Notes under the pieces: model-generated
Told to the model about the DNA's origin: nothing
What the model saw: the letters and a program-made list of their open reading frames with translations, nothing else
Database searches by the model: none
Position numbers and translations under genes: made by a program
Source of the DNA: a virus
Virus record (IMG/VR): IMGVR_UViG_3300032242_002041
Coordinates: 62,001-126,000 of that record
Strand: one strand, 5' to 3'
DNA length: 64,000 nt
Part shown: one piece after another, positions 55,891 to 63,527 of the stretch
Position numbering within the stretch: position 1 is the stretch's first letter
How the letters are laid out: each line of letters starts with the position of its first letter

Positions 55891-58800
55891 GTTTGACGTA
55901 TTTTATTCTGGAACAAAACCTAACTTATTTGCACACGAGCGCGAAGCACGTGATATTCAACACGCACAAGAATTAAGTCGGACTCGTTACTTTTGGTGGG
56001 TAAACTATTTAACTGACTACTCGAGCTTTGACTTTTTATTTGAGCCAGTTCCTTGGGAAGCAGACTATACACACACTTGGCCCAGTCGGTGGCATGAGTA
56101 TTCTGGAACCTTTTTAGTTCCTAAGCATAACACGAATATAGATTATAAGTTCCATAAGGAAATACTTCCTTTAAAAGAATTAAAAGAACATTACTTGATT
56201 AATCATCCCTGCGAGTTTGATTGGACTTGGCATCCACATCCGATGGATCCGCCATATAATTATGTATTTGGTAATCAGTGGTATCCGGCTAATCGTATGT
56301 CTACTGTTGAATACCGTCTGCCAGGCGCAACAGAAACAAAGTATATTTTTACTCCTAGAGCACAACTATTACCCAAACTGGGCAGTCAATGGCAAACTCT
56401 AGCAGACTGTGAGTTTGATTATTCATGGAGACCAGATCCGGGCGACGCACCTTACATTTATGTATTTGGTAATCAGTGGTATCGTGCAGAGATCATGTCC
56501 ACAGTGGAATATCATGTTCCTGGTGCTACTGAGCGTAAGTACATTCCTTATCCTCGAGCTCGGCTAGTAGAAAATACCGCTAATTGGTCGGTGCCCACAG
56601 GTGTTGACAGCGTAGATTATACTTGGGTTCCGGATCCAGGAGATCCGCCATATATCTATCAATTTGGTACGCAACATCAAGCTACTGGTGGCCCGCAATA
56701 TTGTGTACCTGGAGCAACTGACATAAAGTATGTTAGTGTGTTTAGAGCAACAATTAATAGTGTTAACATGGACATGTGGACAACTTCAGATGACGTCACT
56801 GACTTTGATTATACCTGGCATCCTGATGATCGCGACCCTGCTTACATATATCAATTTGGTACACAACATCAAGCTACCGGTGGCCCCGAATACCGTGTCA
56901 CGGGCGCAACAGAAATGAAGTATGTTAGTGCTCCTAGAGCCAGTATTAGTAGTGTTGATATGACTAATTGGACAACACCCAATGATGTCACTGACTTTGA
57001 TTATACCTGGCATCCTGATGATCGCGACCCTGCTTACATATATCAATTTGGTACACAACATCAAGCTACCGGCGGTCCTAGATACGTTGTGCCTGGTGCT
57101 ACAGAAATAAAGTATGTTAGTGCTCCTAGAGCCAGACGTACTCGAGTAGACGATTGTTGGACTATTCCCAAAAATACTAATCTTGAAGCATTTGATTTAA
57201 CATGGCATCCAGACAGCCGCGAGTCTGCCTACATATATCAGTTTGCTACACAATGGAATCGTGCAGGCGGCCCTACATATCGTGCGCCAGGCGCCACTGA
57301 GATAAAATATGTTACAGCACAGGTAGCCAAGATGCTACCCACTGATCTGAACTGGGTAATACCTGCAGGTATAGACGTTAACAGTTTTGACTTTAGCTGG
57401 ACTCCTGACACTACAGAAGCTCCGTACATATACGAGTTTGGTACACAGTGGCAAAAAACTGGTGGTCCAAGATATATAGTTCCGGGCGCAACAGAAATAA
57501 AATACGTTACAGAACCTAGAGCACATAAAAACGTTAAAGATGCGTGTTGGACTGTGCCCGATGGTGCTGATGTAGACAGCTTTGATTGGACCTGGCATCC
57601 TGATGCTACTGAACAGCCTTACATATATCAGTTTGGCACACAGCATCAACGCACAGGAGGCCCACAGTACCGTGTTCCTGGAGCAACAGATACAAAGTAT
57701 GTAGATCAAATACGCATTAAGACTGATCGTGTTGCCACAGCTATCTATGAAATAGATCACATGGATGGCAACGCTGGACAAATATTGGATGCTGTTAAAA
57801 CAGTACGCTACTTTGACAATTACCTGGATACACTAAAGCGCATAGCCAAGAACATTCCTGACGACCAGGAGTTTGTTTGGATTTGTTCAAGTGTATGTGA
57901 CTACTCTGACTTTGACTTTACCTGGCATCCTGAGGTATGGCAAGCAGGTATGTTGCACGTATTTCCTAGCGACGGACAAAAGTTTGGTGATACATTCTTT
58001 ATGCATGTTCCTACATTTAAGTATCGTAGTGAAAAGCTACAATTACTTGATTGGTACGATATAAACTTTATGGATAAGAATGTGCCGCGTCGCCCTTTGC
58101 CTGTTGTTAACCATACATATGATACACACGTAGACGCAGTTAAGAGCTTGGACTTTAAAGGACCGTTGGCTATTTTTACTACCCAAGATTCAACCTACTG
58201 CAACATAAATCACTTGCTCACTGATAATACACCAGCTGTTCCGTTATGGCGTGAAAAGACCAAGACTGTTGTTCCGTTAAGTGCAGGCGCCAGTATTTGT
58301 ATTGTGCCCAAGGTCTCAGTTCCTTATATTAAACATCAGTTATACGACTATCCTAACGTACTCCGCACCCAGCGTCATCTGTTTAAAGATCAACTGTTAG
58401 ATATAGTGTTTATCGACAACGGCGAACCCAACGCAGAAGAAAATTATCAACACTTAAAATGGACAGCTGAACGTGCCAATGACATTAAGATACATCGTAG
58501 TAGTGGTGTCACAGGTCGTGTGGCTGCTTATCAAGCTGCCGCAGAGTTAAGCACAACACCTTGGTTCTTTGCTGTATTTGCCAAGTTAAGAGTCGACGAA
58601 GGGTTTGACTGGGCATGGCAACCAGATCGTCTACAAGAATCCAAGCACTATATCTTTCATGCACGTAATCCTGTTAACGGATTAGAATACGGACATCAAG
58701 CCATGATTGCCTACAACAAGAAACTAGTGTTGGCAAACGCCGGGGACGGACTAGACTTTACCCTAGATCAAGCGCACGAAGTAGTTCCTATCTTGTCCGG

Positions 58801-59086
58801 TACAGCAGAATATGCGTACACACCTTGGATGGCCTGGCGCACTGCTTTCCGCGAATGTATTAAGCTACGAGCCAGTGCGGATGTAGAAAGCAAGTATCGC
58901 TTGGACAAATGGTTAACAGTTGATCTAACGCATTCCAACGGTGAATATAGTATATTCGGGGCCCAAGATGCTGTGGAGTACTACGAAGCGGTTGCGGGAG
59001 ATTTTGCGGAGCTAAAGCGGAGCTATGATTGGGCTTGGCTAGCTAGTTACGCATTGATAAAGCGGAATCTAATACCGAGTCAATGA
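55889..59086 (+). CDS. 1065-residue protein: eight ~65-residue repeats plus GT-like C-terminal domain
   Basis: Opens MFDVFYSGTKPNLFAHEREA. Residues about 105-610 are eight tandem repeats with the pattern FDYTWHPD-x-x-D-x-x-YIYQFG-TQ then GGP-x-Y-x-VPGAT-E-KY. Degenerate single units lie before (SSFDFLFEPVPWEADYTHTW) and after (DFDFTWHPEVWQ) the block. From about 835 a domain similar to the enzyme at 33808 (VFIDNGEPNAEENY) follows, but with FAVFAKLRVD where the DGD lies, so it may be inactive as a transferase. No signal peptide. The repeats may bind a glycan or form a scaffold. The last 44 bases overlap the convergent gene. Confidence 0.72.
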   Translation: MFDVFYSGTKPNLFAHEREARDIQHAQELSRTRYFWWVNYLTDYSSFDFLFEPVPWEADYTHTWPSRWHEYSGTFLVPKHNTNIDYKFHKEILPLKELKEHYLINHPCEFDWTWHPHPMDPPYNYVFGNQWYPANRMSTVEYRLPGATETKYIFTPRAQLLPKLGSQWQTLADCEFDYSWRPDPGDAPYIYVFGNQWYRAEIMSTVEYHVPGATERKYIPYPRARLVENTANWSVPTGVDSVDYTWVPDPGDPPYIYQFGTQHQATGGPQYCVPGATDIKYVSVFRATINSVNMDMWTTSDDVTDFDYTWHPDDRDPAYIYQFGTQHQATGGPEYRVTGATEMKYVSAPRASISSVDMTNWTTPNDVTDFDYTWHPDDRDPAYIYQFGTQHQATGGPRYVVPGATEIKYVSAPRARRTRVDDCWTIPKNTNLEAFDLTWHPDSRESAYIYQFATQWNRAGGPTYRAPGATEIKYVTAQVAKMLPTDLNWVIPAGIDVNSFDFSWTPDTTEAPYIYEFGTQWQKTGGPRYIVPGATEIKYVTEPRAHKNVKDACWTVPDGADVDSFDWTWHPDATEQPYIYQFGTQHQRTGGPQYRVPGATDTKYVDQIRIKTDRVATAIYEIDHMDGNAGQILDAVKTVRYFDNYLDTLKRIAKNIPDDQEFVWICSSVCDYSDFDFTWHPEVWQAGMLHVFPSDGQKFGDTFFMHVPTFKYRSEKLQLLDWYDINFMDKNVPRRPLPVVNHTYDTHVDAVKSLDFKGPLAIFTTQDSTYCNINHLLTDNTPAVPLWREKTKTVVPLSAGASICIVPKVSVPYIKHQLYDYPNVLRTQRHLFKDQLLDIVFIDNGEPNAEENYQHLKWTAERANDIKIHRSSGVTGRVAAYQAAAELSTTPWFFAVFAKLRVDEGFDWAWQPDRLQESKHYIFHARNPVNGLEYGHQAMIAYNKKLVLANAGDGLDFTLDQAHEVVPILSGTAEYAYTPWMAWRTAFRECIKLRASADVESKYRLDKWLTVDLTHSNGEYSIFGAQDAVEYYEAVAGDFAELKRSYDWAWLASYALIKRNLIPSQ
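56204..57716 (+). repeat. Eight in-frame tandem repeats, period about 192-207 bases
   Basis: Repeats begin near 56210, 56411, 56612, 56804, 56996, 57191, 57386 and 57578. Copies 4 and 5 share an exact 86-base match (56795-56880 and 56987-57072, period 192); others differ by many substitutions. The pattern shows repeated expansion, with the newest duplication in the middle of the array. Confidence 0.88.
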
Positions 59087-60128
59087 TATACTCAACTTCC
59101 AAGTCGGTAAGTTCAGGATGAATAGGTAAACTTAATACTCTACGTGATAGTGCGCTAGCAACACTTAGGATATCGGGGCCAGCAAACTCACTATAAGCAG
59201 GCAACTCGTGTAGGGGTTCTCGATAGTGAATCCTAGTTTCGATTCCTTTGATAGCCAAGTTTCGAGCAAGTATATCTCTACCGTCTACATCAATAACAAA
59301 CTTGTGACACGAATGTGTTTCAAAGTTTTGTGCTGTAATTAAACTTCTAATGCCGGTATTCTTTAACCGACCAATCCAGTACAAGGCAATGTTCTTACGG
59401 CGGTCCTGCCATTGATCAATATACCGTGTTTTAATCATCATTTGGGCGCATTCTACCTCGCTCATACGACTGTTAGTTCCTATGGTTGAATGATTGGGCT
59501 TGCCGTTGTTAGTCCATTCTCTAGCAAATTCTAATAGATCTATGTCGTCTGTGACCACTGCACCCCCGTTACCGTAGGCATTTAAGTTTTTCATTGGATC
59601 AAAACTAATAGCAGTAGCGTTGCCTACTCTATTACAATTGTTGCTTAACCAATGCTGAGCACCGTCTTCTATGATCAAGTCCGTTCCCCAGAAACGGTCT
59701 GCATTGACAGCCGCACCGTATAAGCCAACCAACACTGTTGCCTGTACACTTAGTTCTTGTGGTATTTTTTTCTTATCTAACAGGCCGTGTGTATCTGTGT
59801 CAGCAATATATACTTCCCAACCAGCACGGACAAATGCACTAGCAGTGGCCACATAAGTCATTGCGGGTACAACTACCCTGGGCGGGTTTACACTAGTTTG
59901 TAATCGATAGTATTCAGCAATTATTTCTAATGCTTGACTACCCGAGTGACAAGTTACAGCATATTTGCTATGATTTTTCTTGGCCAACCAGTTTTCAAAT
60001 TCAGCTGTATAGTTACCAGCCATGAGTTGACCACTACGAAGGACTTCGTCGGTAGCATCTAATATCTCTGTGCGGAGATTATTATACTGCTTTTTTAATC
60101 CCGTAAAAGGAATCTTTAAGCCATTCAT
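59043..60128 (-). CDS. DegT/DnrJ/EryC1-type sugar aminotransferase
   Basis: 361 residues. PFTGLKKQYNNLRTEI at the N-terminus, CHSGSQALEI near 60, MTYVATASAF near 91 and SFDPMKNLNAYGNGGAVVT near 175-193, where the Lys forms the PLP Schiff base. C-terminal LSLPIHPELTD is the usual end. The family converts a keto-sugar nucleotide to an amino sugar using glutamate. Paired with the epimerase at 60082 (47-base overlap), it gives a two-step route to an amino sugar, which the amidinotransferase or radical SAM enzymes might use. Confidence 0.9.
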   Translation of the reverse strand: MNGLKIPFTGLKKQYNNLRTEILDATDEVLRSGQLMAGNYTAEFENWLAKKNHSKYAVTCHSGSQALEIIAEYYRLQTSVNPPRVVVPAMTYVATASAFVRAGWEVYIADTDTHGLLDKKKIPQELSVQATVLVGLYGAAVNADRFWGTDLIIEDGAQHWLSNNCNRVGNATAISFDPMKNLNAYGNGGAVVTDDIDLLEFAREWTNNGKPNHSTIGTNSRMSEVECAQMMIKTRYIDQWQDRRKNIALYWIGRLKNTGIRSLITAQNFETHSCHKFVIDVDGRDILARNLAIKGIETRIHYREPLHELPAYSEFAGPDILSVASALSRRVLSLPIHPELTDLEVEYIIDSVLDSALSMRN

Positions 60129-61062
60129 AGTATTCTTGGAACCCTTGTTCTATATCAATTTCTGGAGTATAACCAAAGTCCTGGTGTGCTCTTTGTGTAT
60201 TTAACTGACCACGGTTAGGAAAGTTTTCGTCAGGATCACGCACTTCAATTGTGCCTTGCCCTGCTATACTGACTGCCAGTTTAGCTGCTTCTAATAGAGT
60301 TTTAGAGTTCCCACGAGTTATGTTGTAGGTGGTGTTATAGGTATCTTCACTAATGGCGGCTTCAGCAATACCTTCGGCTGCATCAGAAACATAAGTAAAA
60401 TCTAGTTCCTGATTACCACCACGCACCTGTATAGCGTGGCCGCGCATGGCATCTAATAGGAATTTTGATACTACACGATCTTCTACATCAAGTGGGCCAT
60501 ATACTGCACTGGGTCTTATAATAGTGTGTGCCATGTTGGTACGCCTGCTGTAATCACGGACTAGCCATTCTCCGGCCAACTTCATTATACCATACTGCCC
60601 AATTGGATTGGTTGGATGACTTTCGTTGACGCCATCAAAGTAGGTATCATTGAAATTGCCATAGACCATACTTGAGCTAACATAAACAAATTTTTGTACA
60701 CGATGTTTAACGCTGGCTTCTAACAGGTTAAGCAAGCCCTCACTCATGGACCGTGAGCCCAGCTGTGGGTCGGCATTGACTACTTTTTGTCTAGGGAAAC
60801 TGGCTAGGTGTACAACAATATCAGGACGATGCTCACCAATTAGCCAGGCAATACCGTCGCGGTCCGTGATGTCAATGCCGTAGATTCTATCAGTTTTAAT
60901 TTTTTTCTTACGTTCACAAATTAGATAATCTAGCTCGTCTTGAGGTATAATGCCATAGGTTGTCTGCGTATCAGTGATGATGCAGGTGTGTCCTTGACTT
61001 TCTAACAAGGCCACAACATTATGCCCTATAAAGCCAAGTCCACCAGTTACAAGTATTTTCAT
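60082..61062 (-). CDS. NAD-dependent nucleotide-sugar epimerase/dehydratase
   Basis: 326 residues from the ATG at 61062; a GTG three codons upstream is the alternative. ILVTGGLGFIGHNV at residues 3-16 binds NAD, VHLASFPR near 87, SSSMVYGNF near 125, YGIMK near 155 gives the catalytic Tyr and Lys, and LDFTYVSDAAEG near 220 is typical. Not closely similar to the epimerase at 34719. The start overlaps the stop of the upstream gene as ATGA. Acts probably upstream of the aminotransferase. Confidence 0.87.
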   Translation of the reverse strand: MKILVTGGLGFIGHNVVALLESQGHTCIITDTQTTYGIIPQDELDYLICERKKKIKTDRIYGIDITDRDGIAWLIGEHRPDIVVHLASFPRQKVVNADPQLGSRSMSEGLLNLLEASVKHRVQKFVYVSSSMVYGNFNDTYFDGVNESHPTNPIGQYGIMKLAGEWLVRDYSRRTNMAHTIIRPSAVYGPLDVEDRVVSKFLLDAMRGHAIQVRGGNQELDFTYVSDAAEGIAEAAISEDTYNTTYNITRGNSKTLLEAAKLAVSIAGQGTIEVRDPDENFPNRGQLNTQRAHQDFGYTPEIDIEQGFQEYYEWLKDSFYGIKKAV

Positions 61063-61298
61063 TTGCCCCACCGTAGTAAATATTCTGTTGCTAATCGATC
61101 TTCAAGTTGACCGTAGACAATAATTCTATGTCCCCAACGATGATCGTCTGGCCGTACAATGTATTGTGGATCTGGACAATTGGCTTTAATCCACTGTCCT
61201 TGTTCTGTCTGCATAAACTTGTACAATGGTTCCGCGGCATAGAGCTCTGGATCCTCTACATCGCCCATGGTAAAGGAGTGGAATGTAATCTTCTGCAT
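61059..61298 (-). CDS. Small conserved phage protein of unknown function
   Basis: 79 residues. ITFHSFTMGDVEDPELYAAE at the N-terminus is a pattern I recall from hypothetical proteins of T4-like cyanophages; QTEQGQWI and RIIVYGQLEDRLATEYLLRW follow. No Cys cluster or catalytic motif. It has its own promoter (TATAAT six bases before the ATG) overlapping the terminator of the upstream gene, so it starts a new transcript into the sugar genes. Confidence 0.68.
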   Translation of the reverse strand: MQKITFHSFTMGDVEDPELYAAEPLYKFMQTEQGQWIKANCPDPQYIVRPDDHRWGHRIIVYGQLEDRLATEYLLRWGK

Positions 61299-61304
61299 AC
61301 TGTT

Positions 61305-61333
61305 ATTATAGCAAAAAACTCTAGATTTTGCAA
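61305..61333 (-). promoter_or_regulatory. Sigma70-type promoter next to ATG of 61298
   Basis: Minus strand: TTGCAA (61328-61333), 17-base spacer, perfect TATAAT (61305-61310), six bases, ATG. The -35 lies in the loop and stem edge of the terminator at 61316-61343, so stopping and restarting of transcription share the same DNA. Confidence 0.62.
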
Positions 61334-61343
61334 TCTAGAGTTT
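61316..61343 (-). terminator. Rho-independent terminator, 12-bp stem
   Basis: Perfect inverted repeat 61316-61327 / 61332-61343 around a four-base loop, followed on the minus strand by a run of T. The stop codon of the gene ending at 61335 lies inside the stem. On the plus strand the hairpin lacks a long T run. Confidence 0.8.
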
Positions 61344-61637
61344 GCCTAACAGCTTATCAGTTTCTGGTTGTACCAAATTGGCTACAGCGGTAACGTCTAC
61401 TACAAAGTCTACATCGCGAATTACATGATCATTCTCACTAAAATATCTTGTGAGCATCTGTTCAACTTCTGGCAAGTCTAGGCCTTGTTTAAGTAGAGTA
61501 TGAACGTTGATGGTTTTTTGCTTGCCGCCGTCTAGTTTGATCACTACCTTTTTGATACATTCTAGAGGTACATCAGTTTTGTTTACGTCGGCAAGTATGT
61601 GTTCCCATCTGGTTAAAAAATCATCATTGTGCAGCAT
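61335..61637 (-). CDS. Small phage protein of unknown function
   Basis: 100 residues from the ATG at 61637, chosen because it just overlaps the upstream stop (61624-61626); the open frame extends to 61670 only through a GTG. LHNDDFLTRWEHILADVN opens it, with PLECIKKVVIKLDGGKQ and a helical end (VEQMLTRYFSENDHVIRDV). I recall such proteins in cyanophage-like genomes with no assigned role. It ends in a terminator. Confidence 0.62.
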   Translation of the reverse strand: MLHNDDFLTRWEHILADVNKTDVPLECIKKVVIKLDGGKQKTINVHTLLKQGLDLPEVEQMLTRYFSENDHVIRDVDFVVDVTAVANLVQPETDKLLGKL

Positions 61638-62364
61638 CAGCCACCGCAGTCTTTGGTTTGTTAGGACCACGAGTACGCTTCTTAGGTGCTTCTACGCTCT
61701 CGGTAACTGGGGCTACTGCTCTAGCTGTAACAGTTGGATCCATGCGCTCTGCTTCTTTTTTCATACGAGCAGCTTCTGCAACCATACTTCTAGCACTAAC
61801 TTCCATAGCTTTAGCTTGTGCCAACATATTAGCGGCAATGTCACGATCTGACAGTGCGCCATCTTGTCCGGCTTTAAGAGGAGGAGGTGTAAATGCATCT
61901 ACCTTAGGTGCTTGGCTAGCTTTATATTCTGCTTCAGCTTTGCGTTTAACTTCTGGAGCAACCATACCACGACTAGCATCATTCTCGGCCATCTTCTTGA
62001 TAGCAGCTTCGCCTTGCTTCATTTCGTTAAGCATCTTATTAAGTTCATCTAAACGAATCTTGGCATCTGGAGTTGGAGTTACAATGATATCACTAGTACG
62101 CAACTTCTTGATCATGCGCTCTTGGTGCAGTGTTTCCAACACAGGACGACCGTCTGGCAAGTAACTACGATGTAATGCGTCAGCAAGTTCTTCGCTTTGC
62201 TGTGCTACATCACTTTCCAGGGCCTTTTGAATTGAATCTTGCCAGTGTGCGTGTAAGGTGTCTGGATAGATGACCAAACACATGTGATCTTCACCGGGTA
62301 CCTGACGGAACAGGATGCAAACCTTACGGTCTCCATGTTTTCCTACGTGTTTCATAAATGCCAT
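61624..62364 (-). CDS. Phage protein with helical, Lys/Ala-rich C-terminus
   Basis: 246 residues. Residues 1-100 form a folded domain (MAFMKHVGKHGDRKVCILFR, then MCLVIYPDTLHAHWQDSIQK); from about 105 to 210 a long charged helix or coiled coil; the tail is basic (PKKRTRGPNKPK) and could contact nucleic acid. I recall similar hypothetical proteins in marine T4-like phages. The basic tail and coiled coil suggest a DNA- or RNA-associated protein, not proven. One base separates it from the next gene upstream. Confidence 0.65.
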   Translation of the reverse strand: MAFMKHVGKHGDRKVCILFRQVPGEDHMCLVIYPDTLHAHWQDSIQKALESDVAQQSEELADALHRSYLPDGRPVLETLHQERMIKKLRTSDIIVTPTPDAKIRLDELNKMLNEMKQGEAAIKKMAENDASRGMVAPEVKRKAEAEYKASQAPKVDAFTPPPLKAGQDGALSDRDIAANMLAQAKAMEVSARSMVAEAARMKKEAERMDPTVTARAVAPVTESVEAPKKRTRGPNKPKTAVADAAQ

Positions 62365-62365
62365 T

Positions 62366-62581
62366 TTATTCTCCTTGAGTTTCGCCGGCTTCAGCGTTTG
62401 CTGCTTCTTCGTTGGCTTTCGCCTGAGCTATTACTGCTTCTAAAAATGAGTTGAGCTTGTCAAAGACAGCGCCCACCTGACTAACTTCTGCACCACGGAA
62501 TGCACCACGGGTGCAGGCCAGGTCAATAATGTTCTTGATAGTATCAAGATCTGCGACTGTAATTTGTGTAGTATTTTCCAT
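62366..62581 (-). CDS. Small helical phage protein
   Basis: 71 residues, acidic. VADLDTIKNIIDLACTRGAF then RGAEVSQVGAVFDKLNSFLE is a helical pattern I recall from T4-like phage hypothetical proteins; the C-terminus is Ala/Glu-rich. No Shine-Dalgarno sequence precedes the ATG, but a promoter lies at 62598-62625. Begins the three-gene run 62581-61335 that ends at the terminator 61316-61343. Confidence 0.65.
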   Translation of the reverse strand: MENTTQITVADLDTIKNIIDLACTRGAFRGAEVSQVGAVFDKLNSFLEAVIAQAKANEEAANAEAGETQGE

Positions 62582-62597
62582 ATAGATATTTACGACT

Positions 62598-62625
62598 AAT
62601 ATATGCCGTTAATTTATTTTTACAA
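62598..62625 (-). promoter_or_regulatory. Putative sigma70 promoter after a terminator
   Basis: Minus strand: TTGTAA (62620-62625), 16-base spacer, TATATT (62598-62603), about 16 bases to the ATG at 62581. It follows directly the terminator at 62630-62652. A GTAAATAT match (62586-62593) also lies before the ATG and could be an alternative late element. Confidence 0.45.
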
Positions 62626-62629
62626 AGAA

Positions 62630-62652
62630 AAACACCCCATTTAGGGGTGTTT
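62630..62652 (-). terminator. Rho-independent terminator, 9-bp stem
   Basis: AAACACCCC / GGGGTGTTT around a five-base loop; on the minus strand it continues as TTTTTCTTT. It ends the run of small genes from the right edge to 62669. Confidence 0.85.
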
Positions 62653-62668
62653 CGGTAAAACTGACCTG

Positions 62669-62836
62669 CTACTTTTTGTTTAGATAGTAGTTGGCAAAGG
62701 CCAGCACCGATGAAAACACAGCATCGGTATAATCACCTTTGCCCAGGCTGTCTAGTGCAGTCGCAATTAAAAAACCAATAATAAACCAAGCAATTTCTAC
62801 GGTATTATTTAAATACCATTGTCTAAATTTATTCAT
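62669..62836 (-). CDS. 55-residue putative membrane protein
   Basis: Opens MNKFRQWYLNNTVEIAWFII, so residues about 13-30 form one hydrophobic segment, and a second weaker one lies near 40-50 (VFSSVLAFANYYL). GGAGAAGAAG precedes the ATG, and the frame overlaps the previous gene by eight bases. Probably a small inner-membrane protein; role unknown. Confidence 0.68.
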   Translation of the reverse strand: MNKFRQWYLNNTVEIAWFIIGFLIATALDSLGKGDYTDAVFSSVLAFANYYLNKK

Positions 62837-63020
62837 CTTCTTCTCCATTTAATTCTAAATCTTGCCCAACCATATCTACCATACAACTGTAGCAGGTAGG
62901 GCAAAATGCTACAGGTAATATTCCAAAGTGTCCTTGTATGCCGCCTTCATCGTCTGAAAAATCACAGGCACATACATTACACTTGTGGTCGGTACCCACA
63001 TGTTCAAATCCTATAATCAT
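62829..63020 (-). CDS. Small zinc-ribbon protein
   Basis: 63 residues, acidic C-terminus. CNVCAC at residues 14-19 and CPTCYSC at 40-46 give two CxxC knuckles separated by 20 residues, with GHFGILPVAF between, the usual zinc-ribbon spacing. I recall this combination in cyanophage-like hypothetical proteins. Likely protein- or nucleic-acid-binding. Confidence 0.7.
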   Translation of the reverse strand: MIIGFEHVGTDHKCNVCACDFSDDEGGIQGHFGILPVAFCPTCYSCMVDMVGQDLELNGEEDE

Positions 63021-63021
63021 G

Positions 63022-63141
63022 CTATATCTTTAAGCACTCGGCACGATAAATCACAGTATATTCTGGTATAGTGCGCCAACTAAGGAAACCAAGCCATACA
63101 ACCATGCATATTGTAAAACCATACCAAAATTGTTTGGTCAT
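63022..63141 (-). CDS. 39-residue putative single-span membrane protein
   Basis: MTKQFWYGFTICMVVWLGFL then SWRTIP: one hydrophobic helix near residues 7-22, followed by a short polar tail with a Cys. GGAG precedes the start, whose ATGA overlaps the upstream stop. Its stop is one base before the next ATG. Small, but start signal and packing support a gene. Confidence 0.6.
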   Translation of the reverse strand: MTKQFWYGFTICMVVWLGFLSWRTIPEYTVIYRAECLKI

Positions 63142-63359
63142 TCTCCAACTCCAAAATATTCATGTAATTTAGTTCGTAATCCACCCTGGCCAAACTGTTG
63201 GTTGTAACCATTATATTCTGCTTGTTTAGCACACTCTTCTATAATTGACTCAGCAAACTTTTCTAGTGTGGTAGTGCTAACAGAATGAGTCCTGATATCC
63301 TTGTTATCTTCAAACCAAATACCAGATTGTTTGGCAAGTTCTTTAATGCGAGTGTTCAT
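63138..63359 (-). CDS. Small conserved phage protein
   Basis: 73 residues. MNTRIKELAKQSGIWFED, then TLEKFAESIIEECAKQAEY and KLHEYFGV at the end. The pattern IKELA...LEKFAELII-EC...HFGV is familiar from many T4-like and other large phages, with no known function. Start shares a base with the stop of the upstream gene (TAATG). Confidence 0.7.
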   Translation of the reverse strand: MNTRIKELAKQSGIWFEDNKDIRTHSVSTTTLEKFAESIIEECAKQAEYNGYNQQFGQGGLRTKLHEYFGVGE

Positions 63360-63526
63360 TAGTAATTTTCTTTTACAATATAGAAAGCAGGTTTCTTGTA
63401 TTCTTCTAAGATATTATTTTCTTTGATAAAACGATTCATATCGGGTGCTGTAAAAAACATCTTGTGAATAACCGGCTTGTGGGTTGCAGTATCTACTACA
63501 CTTAGGTACCAGGATTTAACTGCCAT
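63359..63526 (-). CDS. Small phage protein of unknown function
   Basis: 55 residues from the ATG at 63526, one base after the stop of the VWA gene. MAVKSWYLSVVDTATHKPVI then FFTAPDMNRFIKEN. A longer frame reaching 63751 exists but overlaps the VWA gene out of frame, so I took the short start. Not recognised. Confidence 0.6.
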   Translation of the reverse strand: MAVKSWYLSVVDTATHKPVIHKMFFTAPDMNRFIKENNILEEYKKPAFYIVKENY

Positions 63527-63527
63527 A

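Noticed and set aside
56786-57064. Minus-strand open frame with internal duplication, and a possible CRISPR-like repeat
   Set aside because: It mirrors the in-frame repeats of the plus-strand protein; there are no short spaced repeats with unique spacers.
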